Origin: Saprospiraceae bacterium
Lineage (GTDB): Bacteria > Bacteroidota > Bacteroidia > Chitinophagales > Saprospiraceae
Assembly (NCBI GenBank): GCA_013360405.1
Contig: JABWBR010000008.1
Coordinates: forward strand, 1-64,000
Length of the DNA stretch: 64,000 bases
Direction: 5' to 3'
Under the pieces are notes generated by a model. That model did not search any database. It was not told where the DNA came from and worked only from the letters and a program-made list of their open reading frames with translations. Shown one piece after another: positions 27,351-36,120 of the stretch; positions within the stretch are counted from its first letter, which is position 1, and each line of letters starts with the position of its first letter. Both the position numbers and the translations under genes were made by a program.

Positions 27351-28703
27351 CTAGCGGCGAAATCCCTTGTTCATGCCGCCCGCACCGCCGCCGGTCATGC
27401 CCATCAGACTGGGATTTGTGGCGATCTTGTGCATCATTTTGCGCATCTGCTCAAATTGCCGGATAAAAGCATTTACTTCATCAAGCGACCTGCCGCTACC
27501 CATAGCGATCCGCTTTTTTCTGTTCATATTCATGATGTCCGGGTTGCTGCGTTCGTGGGGAGTCATAGATTGTATCATGGCTTCCACGCGTTTAAACGCG
27601 CTATCATCGATGTCGACATCCTTCATGGCTTTTCCAACACCGGGCAACATGCCCAACACGCTTTTTATATCGCCCATCTTCCTGATCTGGTTGATCTGGC
27701 TGAGAAAGTCGTCAAAATCGAACTTATTCTTTTTCAACTTTTTCTCGATGCGCTTGGCTTCCTGCTCGTCGAATTGTTCCTGCGCGCGTTCCACGAAAGA
27801 CACGATATCGCCCATGCCAAGGATGCGCTGGGCCATCCTGTCGGGGTAGAAAACATCGAGCGTATCCATCTTTTCGCCGGTACTCACGAACTTGATGGGT
27901 TTGCCGACGGTATATTTCACGGAAAGGGCGGCGCCACCGCGCGTGTCGCCGTCCAGCTTGGTCAGCACCACGCCGTCAAAATCAATGATATCGTTGAAGG
28001 CCTTGGCCGTATTCACGGCGTCCTGGCCGGTCATGGAATCGACTACAAACAACACCTCCTGGGGTAGGATAGCCTGTTTGACATTGGCTATCTCTTTCAT
28101 CATCTCCTCGTCCACCGCCAGTCGGCCGGCCGTGTCCACAATAACCACATCCTGCCCTTGTTGTTTGGCAGACTCGATAGCCTTGAGCGCGATAGCTACC
28201 GGGTTGTTATTGCCGGGTTCTTTGTATACCGGCACGCCAACCTGTTCGGCCAGCGTAGATAGCTGGTCAATAGCTGCAGGGCGGTATACGTCGCAGGCTA
28301 CTAACAGCGGTTTTTTGTTGCGCTTGGTTTTGAGATGGTGAGCCAGTTTACCGGAAAAAGTTGTTTTACCCGATCCTTGCAGACCGGCGATAAGCACAAC
28401 CGTGGGTTTTCCCGATAAGTCGATGCCGGCAGCCTGGCCGCCCATCAACTCCACCAACTCATCCATCACGATTTTGGTCATGAGTTGCCCGGGAGAAACC
28501 GACTTGAGCACGTTATCAACGCCCAATGCCTTGTCTTTTACCTTATCGGTAAATTCCTTGGCTATTTTGTAGTTTACGTCAGCGCCTACCAATGCGCGAC
28601 GGATTTCTTTAATGGATTCCGCAATATTCAGCTCCGTCAACTTATTATCGCCACGGAGCGCCTTAAACGCTACATCCAAACGGTCGCTTAGGCTTTCAAA
28701 CAT
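27351..28703 (-). CDS. ffh: Signal recognition particle protein
   Basis: The start is set at 28703 (MFESLSDRLDVAFKALRG), the normal Ffh beginning; the frame extends 63 nt upstream without homology and across the promoter. The 450-residue product has the N domain, the GTPase G domain (GLQGSGKTTFSGKL P-loop, DTAGRLAVDEEMM, TKLDGDTRGGAAL) and a methionine-rich M domain ending in a glycine-rich tail. Ffh binds signal sequences and SRP RNA for co-translational membrane targeting. YidC, which acts downstream, is encoded 2 kb away on the other strand. Confidence 0.96.
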   Translation of the reverse strand: MFESLSDRLDVAFKALRGDNKLTELNIAESIKEIRRALVGADVNYKIAKEFTDKVKDKALGVDNVLKSVSPGQLMTKIVMDELVELMGGQAAGIDLSGKPTVVLIAGLQGSGKTTFSGKLAHHLKTKRNKKPLLVACDVYRPAAIDQLSTLAEQVGVPVYKEPGNNNPVAIALKAIESAKQQGQDVVIVDTAGRLAVDEEMMKEIANVKQAILPQEVLFVVDSMTGQDAVNTAKAFNDIIDFDGVVLTKLDGDTRGGAALSVKYTVGKPIKFVSTGEKMDTLDVFYPDRMAQRILGMGDIVSFVERAQEQFDEQEAKRIEKKLKKNKFDFDDFLSQINQIRKMGDIKSVLGMLPGVGKAMKDVDIDDSAFKRVEAMIQSMTPHERSNPDIMNMNRKKRIAMGSGRSLDEVNAFIRQFEQMRKMMHKIATNPSLMGMTGGGAGGMNKGFRR

Positions 28704-28733
28704 CTTTACAGGCTTGTTTTGATAAAAGAAGTG

Positions 28734-28766
28734 CAAATATAGCCTTTTCCTTATAGAATAATTCAA
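28734..28766 (-). promoter_or_regulatory. ffh promoter
   Basis: On the minus strand TTG (28764-28766) and TATATTTG (28734-28741) are separated by 22 nt. The -7 box is 30 nt upstream of the ffh ATG. Confidence 0.6.
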
Positions 28767-28866
28767 TGCTACCTGCCAAGTTTATAGCAGGACAAGAATT
28801 CCGGTATATTTAACAACATGTTAAAATTTTTACCCGAAAAATCCAAGACTTTCGAAATCAAATGCT

Positions 28867-28874
28867 TATATTTG
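28867..28874 (+). promoter_or_regulatory. Promoter -7 box TATATTTG
   Basis: This exact TANNTTTG match is 59 nt upstream of the OmpA-family ATG at 28934. No clear -33 TTG at the proper distance. Confidence 0.45.
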
Positions 28875-28933
28875 GATCTATTGATTAAGCTCTCATAGCT
28901 TCTTTTTCAAATCAAAAACAAAAACCAACATCC

Positions 28934-29761
28934 ATGTCCGCACCAATCAAAGTCCTTATTATGTTGATTGTGTGGCTGCTCTATTCCTTACTAGCGTATA
29001 GGGGCTGTATTCAGGATTGTTGTAAAGGTGGTGAAGATACCATCATACAACAGGACAGCGCCTTGAACCTGCAGAGGTATCCCATTGATTTCCAATGGTC
29101 AAAAGAGGCAGCTAACACCAATCAGGGTTTCGACGATCTAAAGTCTAAATTGTTGGCCGGGATGCAGGATGGACAAATCCTGGAAATTACCGGGCAATAT
29201 TTTGAAGACGAGCCCAAACCCGATGGTTTCGATAACATGGGATTCGCCCGTGCTCAGGCTGTCAGGGCCCTCTTCCCAGATATCCCCGACGACCGCATCA
29301 AACTGCGAGCCCGCCTGATGGACGAAAGCGAAGGGGTGCGCAACGGCTACTTTGAAGCGGCACTGTTCGAGTGGATAAAACCCGAAGAAAAAATAGCCCA
29401 AACCGTCGAAGAACTGGACGATAGGATCATTATCCGATTCCCCTACAACTCTACCGAGCGCGAATACGATCCGTCGGTTGACGAATATCTCGACAAGCTG
29501 GCCAAGCGCATTGCCTCTACCGGCGAAACGGTTCAGCTGACCGGCCACACGGATAACAAGGGCGCCCCCGATTACAATACCAAATTGGGTATGGCCCGCG
29601 CCGCGGGTATCAAAGGGGTATTAACGCAAAAAGGCGTTAAGGCCGACCAAATCAGCGCATCCTCAAAAGGTCAGGAACAACCCGTTGATTCCAATGCCAC
29701 CGAGGAAGGCCGGCACAACAACCGCAGGGTAGAAGTGCGACTTATTAAGAAACAACAGTAA
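28934..29761 (+). CDS. OmpA family protein with membrane anchor
   Basis: The 275-residue protein has an N-terminal hydrophobic segment (about 5-23) followed by a Cys-rich CIQDCCKGG. A middle domain (about 45-150) resembles a second, degenerate OmpA/BON-like unit (LEITGQYFEDEP...GFARAQAVRALF). A C-terminal OmpA domain (about 160-273) carries LTGHTDNKGAPDYNTKLGMARA and the peptidoglycan-binding NNRRVEVRL. It should span from the inner membrane to the wall. It is followed after 24 nt by the HHH-repeat membrane protein. Confidence 0.88.
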   Translation: MSAPIKVLIMLIVWLLYSLLAYRGCIQDCCKGGEDTIIQQDSALNLQRYPIDFQWSKEAANTNQGFDDLKSKLLAGMQDGQILEITGQYFEDEPKPDGFDNMGFARAQAVRALFPDIPDDRIKLRARLMDESEGVRNGYFEAALFEWIKPEEKIAQTVEELDDRIIIRFPYNSTEREYDPSVDEYLDKLAKRIASTGETVQLTGHTDNKGAPDYNTKLGMARAAGIKGVLTQKGVKADQISASSKGQEQPVDSNATEEGRHNNRRVEVRLIKKQQ

Positions 29762-29785
29762 CCATCAAAACAAAATCAACCTACT

Positions 29786-30742
29786 ATGTCAATGCAAATA
29801 TTTTTAATACAAAGTACGCCGTTTGGCCTTAGCTGCCCCTGGTGGTGGCTTTTCTCTCTGGGCGCTTTTTTGCTGGGTTTGCTGCTTGGATGGTGGCTGT
29901 GGTACGAATACAAAAAACGCGCCGATGAGCTCGATAAAGAAGTTAAAGGTTATCAGGTGAAAGTAGTCGAAATGGAAAAAGATTACATGAGCCTGAAGTA
30001 TCAATACGACGAAATTGCCAAATCGGACGAAAAACTCAAACTGGCATTGCGCCAATGCGAAGCGGATAAGGCGGTATTGCAAACGAAAATCGACCACATG
30101 GGCGAAGGCGGCCTGATCACAGGCCGGGGCGCCGAAGGAATCGATTATACCGCGATTTTCGGCCAGGATCATCTTCAGCTCATTGAAGGCGTAGGCCCGA
30201 AAGTGGAAGAATTGCTCAAAAAATCGGGACTGGCCACGTTGTCAGACGTAGCCACGGCAGGCGTAGACGACCTTCGGGAAATCCTCGCGTCAGCCGGCTC
30301 GAATTACCGCATGCACGATCCCACTACCTGGCCTAAACAAGCCTTGCTGGCCGCCGAAAACCACTGGGATGAGCTAATAGCCATGCAGAAAACTTTGGAT
30401 GCAGGCAGAAACGACACCGGCGATGGCGATACCCCCTCGAAAGTGGAAAAACTAGCTGCAAAACTGCTTGGTTTCTCCACCAATCCCGAAGATTTAAAGA
30501 TCATCGAAGGGGTCGGACCCAAAATTGAGCAACTACTCAAAGCAGACGGCATTAATACCTGGTCGGACCTGGCAGCTGCCAGTGTCGCCCACCTGAAAGA
30601 CCTGCTCGAAAAAGGCGGCGACAGCTTCCGCATGGCAGATCCTTCTACCTGGCCCAAGCAAGCCGCATTGGCCGCTGCCGGCAACTGGAAAGAGCTCAGC
30701 GAGTACCAGGAGTTTCTCGATGGCGGCAAAGAACCTGCCTGA
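29786..30742 (+). CDS. Membrane-anchored protein with two helix-hairpin-helix repeats
   Basis: The 318-residue protein has a membrane segment (about 15-38; WWWLFSLGAFLLGLLLGWWLW), a charged coiled coil (about 40-100), and two homologous C-terminal repeats of about 80 residues. Repeat 1 has LIEGVGPKVEELLKKSGL and repeat 2 has IIEGVGPKIEQLLKADGI; both end with TWPKQA(A/L)LAA. The GVGPK(V/I)E core is a helix-hairpin-helix element, usually a nucleic-acid or protein-binding unit, as in DUF4332-type proteins. A cytoplasmic or periplasmic orientation is not certain. A strong terminator-like hairpin follows the stop. Confidence 0.8.
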   Translation: MSMQIFLIQSTPFGLSCPWWWLFSLGAFLLGLLLGWWLWYEYKKRADELDKEVKGYQVKVVEMEKDYMSLKYQYDEIAKSDEKLKLALRQCEADKAVLQTKIDHMGEGGLITGRGAEGIDYTAIFGQDHLQLIEGVGPKVEELLKKSGLATLSDVATAGVDDLREILASAGSNYRMHDPTTWPKQALLAAENHWDELIAMQKTLDAGRNDTGDGDTPSKVEKLAAKLLGFSTNPEDLKIIEGVGPKIEQLLKADGINTWSDLAAASVAHLKDLLEKGGDSFRMADPSTWPKQAALAAAGNWKELSEYQEFLDGGKEPA

Positions 30743-30749
30743 TTTGTAA

Positions 30750-30783
30750 GCTTCAACCCGGGGTTTGTGCCCCGGGTTGAAGC
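30750..30783 (+). terminator. 14-bp perfect hairpin after the HHH gene
   Basis: Arms 30750-30763 (GCTTCAACCCGGGG) and 30770-30783 pair perfectly around a 6-nt loop, 8 nt after the stop codon. No long T tract follows, so it may end transcription weakly or protect the 3' end. Confidence 0.7.
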
Positions 30784-30844
30784 ACCCTTATTTCGAAGCA
30801 TAAATTCCGTTTGTACCGATAAATCCGATACTCGTCTTTCTATC

Positions 30845-30875
30845 TTTGTTGCCTTGCGGATAAATTATACCTTTG
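30845..30875 (+). promoter_or_regulatory. yidC promoter
   Basis: TTTG (30845-30848), 19 nt, then TACCTTTG (30868-30875) is a textbook Bacteroidota promoter, 46 nt before the yidC ATG. The TTTG is itself part of an upstream TATCTTTG at 30841. Confidence 0.7.
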
Positions 30876-30921
30876 CGGTGCATTTGAAAAATTACCTATT
30901 GGTACAAACGAATTTCAATTA

Positions 30922-32823
30922 ATGGATAGGAATACAATTATCGGGGTTTTGCTGATCATGGGGTTGCTGATCGTGTGGCAGTGGTATATGGCGCCCTCTC
31001 AGGAGGAAATCGCCAGGCAAAACCAACAAAGAGACTCTCTTGCGTTGTTGAATAAAAAAACAACCGAGAAAGTTCCCTCTGCGGATACCGCTCAAACGAC
31101 GGCTGTTTCTCCTCAATCAACCGGCGCCGACAGCGCCGGCACTATTTTGCAACAGGCTAATTTCGGCCCTTTTGCCGCGGCGGCCAACGGATCGGAACAG
31201 CTTACTACGCTGGAAAACGACTTGTTGGCTATTACTTTCACGAACAAAGGCGGACGCATAAAAGAAGTTGTTCTGAAAAAGTACAAGAAGCAGGTGGAAG
31301 ATGCCAAAGGCAAAGTCACCAGTGTCGATCTCAAGCTATTGGAAGACGACAAAAATAAGTTCGAATACTTTCTCCCCATCCCTCAGTTGCCTAAAGGAGG
31401 GGTAAATACGGGCGATCTGTACTTCAGACCAATGAAGACGCCCAATGGCATTGCCTTTCGGGCCGATGTCGGTGATGGTAAATACATCGAGCAAACGTAT
31501 ACCCTGTCGCCAGAAACCTACAAGATCGATTATGCCTTACACATGGCGGGCTTGCAGGATGTCCTGGCGCCCAACACCAGCGAAATCAGCCTGAACTGGG
31601 TCAATTATCTCGACAGGATTGAGATCAATACCAATTACGAGCGCAATTATTCTACGGTTTATTACAAGATAGCCGAAGATGACCCCACGTATTGCTCGTG
31701 TACTTCAGACGATACGGAAGAGATATCCGAAACACCTATCAGGTGGGTTTCTCATGTCAACCAGTTCTTCAATAGTACTTTGATTGCTGAATCTCAGAAT
31801 TTCAAGGGAGCCAAACTCGAGACCAAGCTGCTGGACGAAAAAGGAGTCGATCTCAAAAAGCTGGTTTCCAGCATTAAACTCCCGTACGATGGCGCCGCCG
31901 GCGAACCCTTTAAAATGGCATTTTACGTCGGCCCCAATGAGTTTGACCGCCTGTATGCCATGGGCGACGACCTCCAGGATGTCATCCCGTTCGGTAGCAG
32001 TATTTTTGGTACGATCAACCGCTGGGTGATTCGCCCGATATTCAACTTTCTATCCGGATTTATAGGTAGCAAAGGTATCGTCATCCTGTTTTTAACGCTG
32101 TTTGTGAAGCTGCTGGTGTACCCGCTTACTTACAAGATGATTTACTCCCAATCAAAGATGGGCGCCCTGAAACCCCAGATAGCAGCATTGAAAGAAAAAT
32201 TCAAAGACGACGCCCAGCAGCAGCAGATGGAGACGATGAAGATGTATCGCGAATTCGGTGTGAACCCGCTGGGAGGGTGTTTCCCCATGTTATTACAAAT
32301 GCCTATTTGGTTTGCACTCTATCGCTTTTTCCCCGCATCTATTGAATTCCGCCAGGCGCCATTTCTGTGGGCTCACGACTTGTCCTCTTACGACGTAATC
32401 ATGCGTCTGCCCTTTGAAATTCCCATGGGCTTCGGTGCGCATATCAGCTTGTTTACTATGCTTTGGGCGGTATCCACGCTGGCTTATACCTATTACAACT
32501 CGCAGCATATGGACTTCTCTTCTCAACCGGCGATGAAGTATATGCAGTATATCATGCCAATTCTTTTCCTTGGCTTTTTCAACAGCTTTGCGTCGGGTTT
32601 GACCTGCTACTTGCTGTTTAGCAACTTGTTGAATATCGGACAGACGGTGATTACCAAGAATTTCCTCATAAACGAGGATAAGATCAGGCTGATGCTGGAA
32701 GAAAACAAGAAAAAGCCCAAGAAGAAAACGGGATTTCAGGCGCGATTGGAGACGGCAATGAAAGAACAACAGCGCCTGCAAGCTGCCAAAGAGCAGGAAA
32801 AAAAGAAAGGCAACAAAAAATAG
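30922..32823 (+). CDS. yidC: Membrane protein insertase YidC
   Basis: The 633-residue protein has an N-terminal membrane helix (about 5-22; IIGVLLIMGLLIVWQWYMAPSQ), a large periplasmic domain (about 60-375), then the conserved insertase core with five helices. YPLTYKMIYSQSKMGALKPQIAAL and GVNPLGGCFPMLLQMPIWFALYRF (split across helices) are standard motifs. The positively charged C-tail (KKKPKKKTGF) is thought to contact the ribosome. It has its own promoter, and the nuclease gene begins 3 nt after its stop. Confidence 0.96.
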   Translation: MDRNTIIGVLLIMGLLIVWQWYMAPSQEEIARQNQQRDSLALLNKKTTEKVPSADTAQTTAVSPQSTGADSAGTILQQANFGPFAAAANGSEQLTTLENDLLAITFTNKGGRIKEVVLKKYKKQVEDAKGKVTSVDLKLLEDDKNKFEYFLPIPQLPKGGVNTGDLYFRPMKTPNGIAFRADVGDGKYIEQTYTLSPETYKIDYALHMAGLQDVLAPNTSEISLNWVNYLDRIEINTNYERNYSTVYYKIAEDDPTYCSCTSDDTEEISETPIRWVSHVNQFFNSTLIAESQNFKGAKLETKLLDEKGVDLKKLVSSIKLPYDGAAGEPFKMAFYVGPNEFDRLYAMGDDLQDVIPFGSSIFGTINRWVIRPIFNFLSGFIGSKGIVILFLTLFVKLLVYPLTYKMIYSQSKMGALKPQIAALKEKFKDDAQQQQMETMKMYREFGVNPLGGCFPMLLQMPIWFALYRFFPASIEFRQAPFLWAHDLSSYDVIMRLPFEIPMGFGAHISLFTMLWAVSTLAYTYYNSQHMDFSSQPAMKYMQYIMPILFLGFFNSFASGLTCYLLFSNLLNIGQTVITKNFLINEDKIRLMLEENKKKPKKKTGFQARLETAMKEQQRLQAAKEQEKKKGNKK

Positions 32824-32826
32824 CGC

Positions 32827-33726
32827 ATGGCCAAATTCAAAACGAACTATAGCCGTAAGAGCGGCAAGGGTTCCGATGCTATCGTAAAAGTAGGCCTTTT
32901 CGCCGCTATTGTCGGGGGGCTGTTTTATATCTTTAATCTCTTTACAGGCAATAATACCCCGGCCACAAGTGAAAGTTCGGATAACTACGTGGCGGAAGCA
33001 TACTATTTGCCCACATCGACTACCGGCCAGCTCGTTAGCAGACGCTATTATTCACTCTCCTATAATGAAGACCACGAACAGGCAGAATGGGTAGCGTATG
33101 TGCTCAAAAAAGAGCAACTGGACATGCCGTGGGAAGAACGTAGCGATGAATTCCTGCCCGACCCCTCTGTCAAAACAGGCTCCGCCACCCCGGATGATTA
33201 CCGCAATTCGGGTTACGATCGTGGCCACCTGGTACCCGCCGCAGATATGGCTTTTAACAAAGAAGCCTTGCAGGAAACTTTCTATATGAGCAATATCAGC
33301 CCCCAAGCCCGCAATTTCAACAAAGGCGTGTGGCGGGAACTGGAAGAGCTTACCCGCGATTGGGCGCGCAAAAACAAGCAGTTGTATGTAGTCACAGGCC
33401 CTGTGTTATCCGAAACCCCTAAAAGTACCATCGGCGATAATGAAGTATCTGTGCCCGCAGCCTATTTCAAAGTGCTGCTCGATCTTACCGAACCCGAAGT
33501 GAAGGCCATCGCTTTTGTGCTTCCCAATGAAATCAGTTATGAACCTTTGTTCAAATTCGCTACGTCTGTAGATAAAGTGGAAGCACTGACGCAAATCGAC
33601 TTTTTCCCCGAACTGATGCCCGACGACCTGGAAGATCAACTCGAAAGCACGTTTAATATCGATCTTTGGGAGTTTAATAAAAAACGATACGACCTGCGCA
33701 TTCAGAAGTGGAATAAGCAGCAATAG
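32827..33726 (+). CDS. DNA/RNA non-specific endonuclease (NUC1/NucA type), membrane-anchored
   Basis: The 299-residue protein has one N-terminal membrane segment (about 20-40) and a beta-beta-alpha-metal nuclease domain. The catalytic motif D131-R-G-H134 (SGYDRGHLVPAADM) and the metal-binding Asn region (MSNISPQARNFNKGVWRELEE) are intact. Such enzymes cut single- and double-stranded DNA and RNA, here probably on the outer side of the inner membrane. The coupling to yidC (3-nt gap) is unexplained. Confidence 0.9.
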   Translation: MAKFKTNYSRKSGKGSDAIVKVGLFAAIVGGLFYIFNLFTGNNTPATSESSDNYVAEAYYLPTSTTGQLVSRRYYSLSYNEDHEQAEWVAYVLKKEQLDMPWEERSDEFLPDPSVKTGSATPDDYRNSGYDRGHLVPAADMAFNKEALQETFYMSNISPQARNFNKGVWRELEELTRDWARKNKQLYVVTGPVLSETPKSTIGDNEVSVPAAYFKVLLDLTEPEVKAIAFVLPNEISYEPLFKFATSVDKVEALTQIDFFPELMPDDLEDQLESTFNIDLWEFNKKRYDLRIQKWNKQQ

Positions 33727-33750
33727 AACTAAAACAAGCCGCCGTATAAT

Positions 33751-35316
33751 ATGTCAAAGCAAGAGCAATTTATCCAGTTAGTTCAGGAAGGATACACATT
33801 TAAAGGCGCTTCTATCGCCTTAGGAAGCGCCATGCTGGACAAAGAATGCCTGCTGGGGACTTCTATCAAAATCCCCCTCAAAACGATGAACCGCCATGGG
33901 CTTATTGCAGGCACTACCGGTTCGGGAAAAACCAAAACCCTTCAGATTCTGGCAGAGCAATTATCCGCAAACGGCGTATCGTGCCTGCTGATGGATATCA
34001 AAGGCGACCTCAGCGGTATTGCCATGCCGGGCGCTTCAAATCCTAAAATCGAAGAACGGCACCAAAAACTGGGCATTCCTTTTACGCCTTCCGGCAATGC
34101 GGTTGAGTTTCTCTCTCTCTCCAACGAAAAAGGCGCCCGACTGCGGGCTACCGTCTCTGAATTCGGCCCGGTTCTTTTTTCTAAAATACTGGGAATCAAT
34201 GACACACAAGCAGGTGTCATGGCCGTCATTTTCAAATACTGCGACGACAACGATTTGCCCCTGCTTGATCTGGAAGATATCAAGAAAACCCTGCAGTACA
34301 TCTCCGGTCCAGGTCAGGATGAAATAGAACGCTCTTATGGATTGATATCCTCTGCGTCGGTGGGGTCTATCATGCGTAAGATCATAGAATTGGAACAGCA
34401 GGGCGCCGATATTTTCTTTGGCGAAAGATCATTTGAAGTAGAAGACCTTTGCAGAGTGGACGAGAAGGGTAGGGGGATCATCTCCATTATCAGGCTCAGC
34501 GATATTCAGGATCGCCCCAAGCTGTTCTCTACCTTTATGCTGCAATTGCTGGCGGAGGTATACTCTTCTTTTCCTGAAGAAGGCGACGTAGAACAACCCA
34601 AGCTGGTTATTTTCATTGACGAGGCCCACCTGGTGTTCCAGGAAGCCTCCAAAACGCTACTCGATCAGATTGAAGCCATCGTAAAACTGATCCGTTCAAA
34701 AGGCGTTGGGCTCATTTTTGTCACACAAAATCCGGCCGATATCCCGGATAGCGTATTGGGACAGCTAGGTATGAAAATCCAGCATGCCTTGCGCGCCTTT
34801 ACGGCTAAAGACCGGAAAGCTATCAAGTTGGCCGCCGAAAACTACCCCGAAACGGATTACTACGAAGTAGACCAATTAATCACTGAGTTGGGTATTGGAG
34901 AAGCTTTCGTCACTGCTTTGAATGAAAAAGGCATTCCTACGCCGTTGGTGCATACTATGCTGCGGGCCCCTCAATCGAGAATGGATGTGCTGACTGATAG
35001 CGAAATATCGGCTATCATTTCCCGCTCTTACCTCGTTAGAAAATACAACGAAGAAATAAACCGGGAAAGCGCTCATGAAATACTGCATGCAAAAATGGAA
35101 GAAGCCCACCAACAAGGCGTGCAGGAGGAACTCAGAAAGCAGCAGGAAAAAGCCCGCCAGTCTACCTCATCAAGTCGTTCAAGAGGAAGAGCCCCAAAAA
35201 GTACCATCAAAGAGATCATTGATAGCCCTGTTACCCGCCAGGTTGGCCGTACCATTGCACGGGAATTAACCCGGGGTTTGCTGGGCGTCCTGGGTTTGGG
35301 TGGAAGAAGGAGGTAA
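33751..35316 (+). CDS. HerA-like ATPase (DUF853 family)
   Basis: The 521-residue protein has a Walker A site G54-TTGSGKT61, a Walker B site (LVIFIDEAHLVF, about 285-296), and ATPase features of the HerA/FtsK clan (GVGLIFVTQNPADIPDSVLGQLG). The C-terminus has a charged coiled coil, a Ser/Arg-rich linker and a hydrophobic amphipathic end (TRGLLGVLGLGGRRR). DUF853 proteins are predicted DNA-translocating NTPases of uncertain role. It is the last gene of the rightward run. Confidence 0.88.
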   Translation: MSKQEQFIQLVQEGYTFKGASIALGSAMLDKECLLGTSIKIPLKTMNRHGLIAGTTGSGKTKTLQILAEQLSANGVSCLLMDIKGDLSGIAMPGASNPKIEERHQKLGIPFTPSGNAVEFLSLSNEKGARLRATVSEFGPVLFSKILGINDTQAGVMAVIFKYCDDNDLPLLDLEDIKKTLQYISGPGQDEIERSYGLISSASVGSIMRKIIELEQQGADIFFGERSFEVEDLCRVDEKGRGIISIIRLSDIQDRPKLFSTFMLQLLAEVYSSFPEEGDVEQPKLVIFIDEAHLVFQEASKTLLDQIEAIVKLIRSKGVGLIFVTQNPADIPDSVLGQLGMKIQHALRAFTAKDRKAIKLAAENYPETDYYEVDQLITELGIGEAFVTALNEKGIPTPLVHTMLRAPQSRMDVLTDSEISAIISRSYLVRKYNEEINRESAHEILHAKMEEAHQQGVQEELRKQQEKARQSTSSSRSRGRAPKSTIKEIIDSPVTRQVGRTIARELTRGLLGVLGLGGRRR

Positions 35317-35338
35317 AAAAGCGGCTTAGCAGGGTTAG

Positions 35339-35956
35339 TTAATTCTTAATCAACCTCAGCTGCGGCGATTGCTTGGGCTGGGCCTGCAGCGCTTGTTTTT
35401 CTGAGCGCGCAGGCTGGGTTTGGGGCATGCAATTCCGCTCATAAGCCGACCAGGGCGTGAGTTTGTACTGATTGGAGCCGAAATAAGAGATGATACACTC
35501 GAACGATTGGGGAGGTTTAAAACCCATGATCGTTTGAATAGTTTGCAACTCTTCATCTAATATCACAACTGCCGGAAAAGACAGTCTATTGTTCAGCAGC
35601 TCGGCGGCAAATTCGTGATAGCCGGTTTTCCCATTTTTTACATACTTGTACACTTTGCCGTTGAAGCTGATATCTTCTTTGTATTCCGCATCAAACTTGA
35701 CGGCGTGGTATTTATCATTGATGTACTTAGCCACTTTTGGATCGCTGAAAGTCACCTCATCCATGCGGTCGCACCATCTGCACCAACTCGTATAAATATT
35801 GAGGAGCACTTTGCGCTTATCTTCTTTTGATTTGGAAGTAGCCTGATCCCAGTTTAGCCATTGAATGGCCTCCGGCTCCGCTTTGGTTTGACCACTAAGC
35901 GGCACAATGGTTGATAGCAGCAAAACTCCGGCAATTCCCCATACTTTCATCGTCAA
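35339..35956 (-). CDS. Exported thioredoxin-family protein
   Basis: The 205-residue protein has a signal peptide (to about 23, LSGQ) and one thioredoxin domain with a W-C-R-W-C active site (LNIYTSWCRWCDRMDEVTF), as in DUF255/thioredoxin_7 proteins. NRLSFPAVVILDEE contains the cis-Pro. The C-terminal 35 residues are Gln- and Pro-rich. A second ATG lies at 35950. It is convergent with the HerA-like gene. Confidence 0.87.
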   Translation of the reverse strand: MTMKVWGIAGVLLLSTIVPLSGQTKAEPEAIQWLNWDQATSKSKEDKRKVLLNIYTSWCRWCDRMDEVTFSDPKVAKYINDKYHAVKFDAEYKEDISFNGKVYKYVKNGKTGYHEFAAELLNNRLSFPAVVILDEELQTIQTIMGFKPPQSFECIISYFGSNQYKLTPWSAYERNCMPQTQPARSEKQALQAQPKQSPQLRLIKN

Positions 35957-36120
35957 TGCAATTTTCTCTTATTTTTTGCAAAAGTAGTAAGTATGAAACA
36001 AAATTGGGTAACCGCTTATGGTGATTGAACCGCTATTTAAAAGAAGTTTAACTTATGGTAATAGCCTTGTGATGATATGTAATTTAGATTCTTTTATTTA
36101 CAACGAACAATATCAATTAT

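Noticed and set aside
27294-28067. 257-residue plus-strand frame opposite ffh
   Set aside because: His-rich translation with no start context; it is a mirror of the conserved ffh codons.
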